From positions 261,057-325,056 of the forward strand of contig DF239048.1 in assembly GCA_000507305.1 (NCBI GenBank): a DNA stretch of 64,000 nucleotides. The letters run 5' to 3'. Positions 59,901 through 64,000 of this stretch are shown one piece after another. Under the pieces are notes generated by a model, which searched no databases, had not been told where the DNA came from, and worked only from the letters and a program-made list of their open reading frames with translations. Position 1 is the first letter of the stretch. Every line of letters begins with the position of its first letter. The translations under genes and the position numbers were made by a program. This DNA is from Breviolum minutum Mf 1.05b.01. Lineage: Eukaryota > Sar > Dinophyceae > Suessiales > Symbiodiniaceae.

Positions 59901-62900
59901 ACTTCTGAATCATCCCAAAGATTGGAAAGTGCGGGAATCAATGCATATGCGAAAGCACGTGAAACATATCTGAAACATTCAAAGGCTTCAAAGGACAAAA
60001 GCCAAACGGAAAGCAAAAAAGACAAGGAAAGAGAGGCATTCCAAAAACCCATCCAAATCCTATCCAAAACCCATCAGATATGCCAATTTCCCCAAGCTAA
60101 GCCATAGAAAAAGCACCCTATCACCAAGTTACCAGCTTGACGTTTCCACTTAGCACTTCCTGGGCCACAAAGGCAAGGTAACTTCACACAAATTACATCA
60201 AATCACCAAGGTCCAAGGTCATAACACCAAGGCTTACTTGATTTTGTGGTAGATTTGAACCACAAAAAAACATAGCTTTTATCAGCTCAACTGTGTTGTC
60301 ATATTTCTTGACTCAGTATCTCAGTATCTCCAGGAAAAGGTTGCTGAAAACAATGCTCCCTGATGTGCTAGAGGAGCAGAATAGCACCAAAGTTTGTCTG
60401 TCATTTTCGAGGATCGAGGCGGACCATGCAAAGATCAAACCAATGAAGCATGTATTAGTTGCAAACGATATGATATTCATTTAAATTGATATACAGTAAA
60501 TGTATTTAACTTGAAATGCAGTAAATATATGTATATAATTATACATATATTTAAAAATATTATATACAAATATGCCCGTGAAGGAATCCTTCCAATTCCA
60601 TCACAAAAAAATGCCAAAGGCGCCGGTCCCGTACTTTCACCCAAGTTGCTGCATCAGTTTTGGCCCGTTGCTCTCCAATGCCTACCGCATTGAATGGCCC
60701 TTAGTCGACTAGTCGATCGACGATGGACACTTGCATGAGCATGGATCACTGCCCTGAAACAATATTAAACAATTATGTCCCATGTATGTATGACATGTCT
60801 TTTTTTGTGAAAGTCGGCCATTGGAGAATGCAAGATGAGTAGGACATCAGCACACCATTTTCAGGTACAGCATGATCAAGCTAGATCCTAAAAAGCTGAG
60901 GTGCGAATGATGGTATACGGAAGCCTTAGAGATTGCAAAGGAAGGCTCCGTCATGGGCATCATCAAACAATGCTATACGTTCAATCCGAAGATCCGGCAA
61001 ATTTGGACTGGTGAAACAAACACACACTGCTCACCTGCACCTAGATGACCTAGATCTTCACAACAGCTATCAACGCAACTTTCTGGTACTTGGCACCTTT
61101 TATCCACCACAAAATTCCCATGACATCTAAGATGTCAAAAAACCTGACGATTTTTTTTCCAATGGGTCTTTTTCCTGCGAGTGACTGATGCTGTTCCCAG
61201 GCTCCTTTGGCAAAGTATTCACAGGCCAACTTCTGAAAACCATAGGTACTTTGCCTCGGAAAAACCGACGACGACTGCTGTTGTTACGCCTCCATCCCAT
61301 GGGCTTCACCTCCTTCCCCCAGTGCCCGGCCATCCTTAAGCAAGGCACGGTGGAGGGCAGGATTTCAAGTCTGCCTCCTGCAGGGTTTGGTGATAAAATG
61401 CCGTAGGATTTGGGGAAACCTTGAGGTTTGAAACCTCAATCTACCATCTCATAACCAAGACAGTCGTCCTTACCTTGGAAGGGAAGCTGTCACAACATTC
61501 GTAGACCATGGAACTGCTGATAACCACCACCTTTTCCAGAAAGCCAGCCTGCAAAGGGGAAGCCATTTTGCACAGGACCAAACGTTCAGCAACTCTTGGT
61601 TCTGGCTGTTACGATTTGAGCAAAAAAAAACATTTAAAAAAATGGAATCGTTAAGGGAAAAGTCCCACAAGCTTCGACACTGTTTCCCATACAGGCAAAC
61701 GATCAGGCCGCGTGCAAAGGTGCATTGAGGATTCAATATCTCTCGCTCCAGTGCCCTCAAGGTCTGCCACATCTATACCCATCTTAGTCCTATCATATCG
61801 TGACGTCTCTTTCAACATAGTAATATCATAAACCGGCATCAGCCAAGATAATGTATCTAGCTTCAGCTTTAGTATTTTAGATGATATGCAAATGCAGAGG
61901 TATGCATGTTTTTTCTTGGAGATAAGGTTGAAACTTGAAACCATTCCAAGACGCCCTTGAACGCGCTCTTGTGCAACCAATCTTGCTCACTCAGTCATGG
62001 ACAAGTTACTTTAGGCACAACCTTGCGCCCCAGCCTGTTTTGCTTCCACGCACACATCGAAAGCAGCACCTCGGCACTTTAATCCACAGCGGTTTATGGG
62101 AAATAAGGGCCAACAGCTTCCAGAATTTTAATCCAACTTGGAGATCCCCCCCCCCCATAATTTGGATTTATAATTGAACAAAATGGATTTTTCCACGGTC
62201 CAATGGTTCTATGCAGTCTTTCACATGCATGTATGTACACACCGTAAAGCTCGAGGCGCAAGTGATTCGCTCATTCTCTGCCAGCAGGAAGTAGGCCAAC
62301 TTGTGAAACCTTGTGGCGGTTTACTTGTCTCTTCGTTCAACGGCTTTTGCAGGCTACAAGTTGTAGCAAAGACTCGTTTTGAAGAGACACCGAAATTCGT
62401 AGCAACCAAAATTGATTGTTGTTGCAGTTGAAGGTTTACAAGTTGGTTGTATCTAAAATGTGTTTTTTGCTGGATTTCTGTGGGCCGTAAATTAATTTAT
62501 GCTATGCAACAACCATCAACAGCCCATCCTCCAACCAACTGTGGCAGACCAGGAGGCATTGAGATGCCACCGATGATGGCAGCAGCTGCGATGAAGATTT
62601 CTATCTTGTTGTCAAACACAATCTGCGAACCGGCGAAATGGGCGTCCAAAAAAAAGCATTGGATATGGGACACTTTGGTCGGATGTTACATGATAAATAT
62701 ATTAATTGTCAAATTATTGTATGGTTTCTGGAGCGGATACATCTATCATACATCATTTAACTATTGGGGCATAGTTCTGTGTTGCTGCACGTTTATTCTC
62801 TCCTCTATTCTGTTCATGTATTTTCAATAATGAAAAGGCACCATCATCTTCCCATGCTATCCCTCAAATCCAAGGCAATCCACTGACCTTTCGCAAGAAC

Positions 62901-63796
62901 GCCACGTCTTTCGCATCACCCTGGTAGAAGTGAAAACGAGGATGTTTCCTCAGGGAGTGGAACGACCAAGTTGCTCTGCCTTTTGCGAAAAGTAAAAGGT
63001 GGAAAGGATCGTGAAGAATAAACCTATGACGAATTCATAAATATCTCTGCATAAAGACTTTATGTTTGTATAACAAAGTGTCTGTAAAAGATGTGAAATC
63101 TTCAAAAATGCTCAAATATCTGCCACCATCCATAGCGTTGATTAAAGATGTTGAAGATTGGAACCCAATTGCGACTTCAGTTTTGCCAGGAGTCTCGAAG
63201 CCACGGGACAAAGTGCCATACTTCCAGAAGTTGTCCACTCCATAGACCTCGTGTCCTTGCTCCAAAAAAATGGGGATGGTGTAGCCCATGATGAAACCAT
63301 GACCTGGCCAAAATCAATCAAGCTGAAATATGTTGAAACAAGGGGAATGGTAAGCGCGACACATAGATCAAAGGCAAGTTTGTCAGTGTGCCAACCTCTA
63401 GCATGTGTTCCCTAGTGTGCTGTGAGATAGAGAGGGGAGACAAACAGTGTTGTTTATGTTATTCTAAGAGCATACGGTACTTTCATATGTGCTCATCATA
63501 CATACAAATTTCTTCCATGCAGCATGGAGGAAGCTCTTCATTCTTAACTGACCAAAGACTCAAGGGTGGCAATGACCGCCAGGTTCCTTTGGTTTGGTAC
63601 TTATAGGTCTTTCACGGTCTTTCAATTTCTGTGTGTTAAAGCATATGCCGTACACTCACCTTGTTCCAAGACGACAAGGCAGCTGAATTGATGCCCTTTC
63701 CACACAGCCCCTTTGCTTCTCCAAGGGGCTGCCAGTTATGAGGATCTTCTTCCCAGTCGCCCCGCGACCGTTAGGAGAACGAGAGCGCTCCGCCAT
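56904..63796 (-). CDS. NAD-dependent sugar-nucleotide epimerase/dehydratase (extended SDR), 20 exons
   Basis: Exons, 5' to 3': 63796-63730, 63303-63195, 62948-62888, 62622-62558, 62309-62260, 62069-62035, 61548-61474, 61377-61349, 61254-61186, 60924-60905, 60699-60653, 60159-60133, 59655-59600, 59316-59271, 59124-59065, 58920-58888, 58825-58778, 58478-58444, 57719-57677, 56987-56904. They sum to 1059 nt (352 aa plus TGA), and every join keeps phase. Seen: an N-terminal nucleotide-binding strand ILITGSHGFIMG (about 19-30), EQGHEVYGVDNF, SSSMVYE (140-146), the catalytic Y168-x3-K172 in STYGFQKL, IIRPFNAVGIGE, HILGAGNQKRHYTY, FNISTAVGHT and the closing helix CKTSLEEALEEVIPW. Family knowledge: such enzymes interconvert UDP- or GDP-sugars with bound NAD; the substrate cannot be read from sequence. 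Odd points: the third glycine of GxxGxxG is Met (followed by Gly), exon 10 is only 20 nt, and introns begin GT, GC or GA. Exon 4 alone starts after AG with A rather than G. The donors of exons 9 and 17 have close alternatives. Confidence 0.9.
57510..57582. mobile_element. Short inverted-repeat element in an epimerase-gene intron
   Basis: CCCCGAAAATTGACATGGAC pairs with the complement of GATCCATGCTAGTTTTCGCG. The motif is close to the ends at 9139-9232. It is in the last intron (57676-56988). Confidence 0.5.
58547..58690. mobile_element. Degenerate inverted-repeat element in an epimerase-gene intron
   Basis: The left end has CCCCCGGAAACCGGAAAACT, and the right end has GCATATGTTAGTTTTCAGGG; these pair imperfectly. 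It sits between exons 58778 and 58478. Confidence 0.35.
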
Positions 63797-64000
63797 GCTT
63801 TGGAGCAGGTTGAGGTGGGCAAATGGTGACAACGACACCGAAAAAATCCTCTTCTGCACTTCTGTGGGTTCAGAATCTGTTTTTTTTTTCCGCATTTTTC
63901 CTCAGGTACAAATACCCACAGGCGCCTTCGTTTGCCCAAGGTCCTACAATTCAGGGATTGGTTTGGGGTGTCATAGTTCCAGTCGGCGTTTAGGGTTGTA

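Noticed and set aside
60970..61034. Candidate epimerase exon reading VSPVQICRIFGLN
   Set aside because: It resembles the strand before RPFN, but its phase does not fit exon 60699-60653. The exon 60924-60905 (LPYTII) fits both phase and family.

Overview
The window looks like nuclear DNA of a dinoflagellate, most likely Symbiodiniaceae. Genes are cut into many short exons. The exons join in phase only if introns may begin GT, GC or GA, and nearly every intron ends AG with a G as the first exon base. Every gene I could assemble lies on the minus strand, as expected for one-way dinoflagellate gene arrays. Introns and spacers are full of microsatellites, A/T runs and short inverted-repeat elements. 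No long open frame in the window is itself a gene.

Layout in transcription order (high to low coordinate). (1) 63.8-56.9 kb: complete 20-exon NAD-dependent sugar-nucleotide epimerase/dehydratase (352 aa). (2) 56.2-54.9 kb: complete 4-exon gene for a 141-aa cysteine-rich protein I do not recognise. (3) 54.0-46.4 kb: katanin-like AAA ATPase, ATPase core and C-terminal region complete. (4) 45.0-41.2 kb: FkbM-type methyltransferase, partly assembled. (5) 41.1-38.5 kb: unrecognised gene with first, second and last exons. (6) 38.5-30.6 kb: sparse terminal or partial exons, a CAA/CAG tract with an assembly gap, and low-complexity DNA. (7) 29.6-29.3 kb: N-terminal exons of a photolyase/cryptochrome. 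(8) 25.3-20.3 kb: 14-exon ATP-grasp family protein (416 aa). (9) 19.3-12.7 kb: the remainder of a photolyase/cryptochrome, including the FAD-binding domain. (10) 10.1-2.9 kb: isolated coding exons, including a Lys/Gly-rich C-terminus and a Met/Gly repeat exon.

The photolyase exons at 29.6-29.3 kb contain exactly the part missing from the 19.3-12.7 kb block and join it in phase. If they are one gene, the ATP-grasp gene lies inside a roughly 10 kb intron on the same strand.

The products (sugar-nucleotide metabolism, microtubule severing, methylation, blue-light sensing or DNA repair, an ATP-grasp enzyme) do not form one pathway. All exon joins were made by hand from reading frame, splice phase and family motifs. 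No transcript or database evidence was available.
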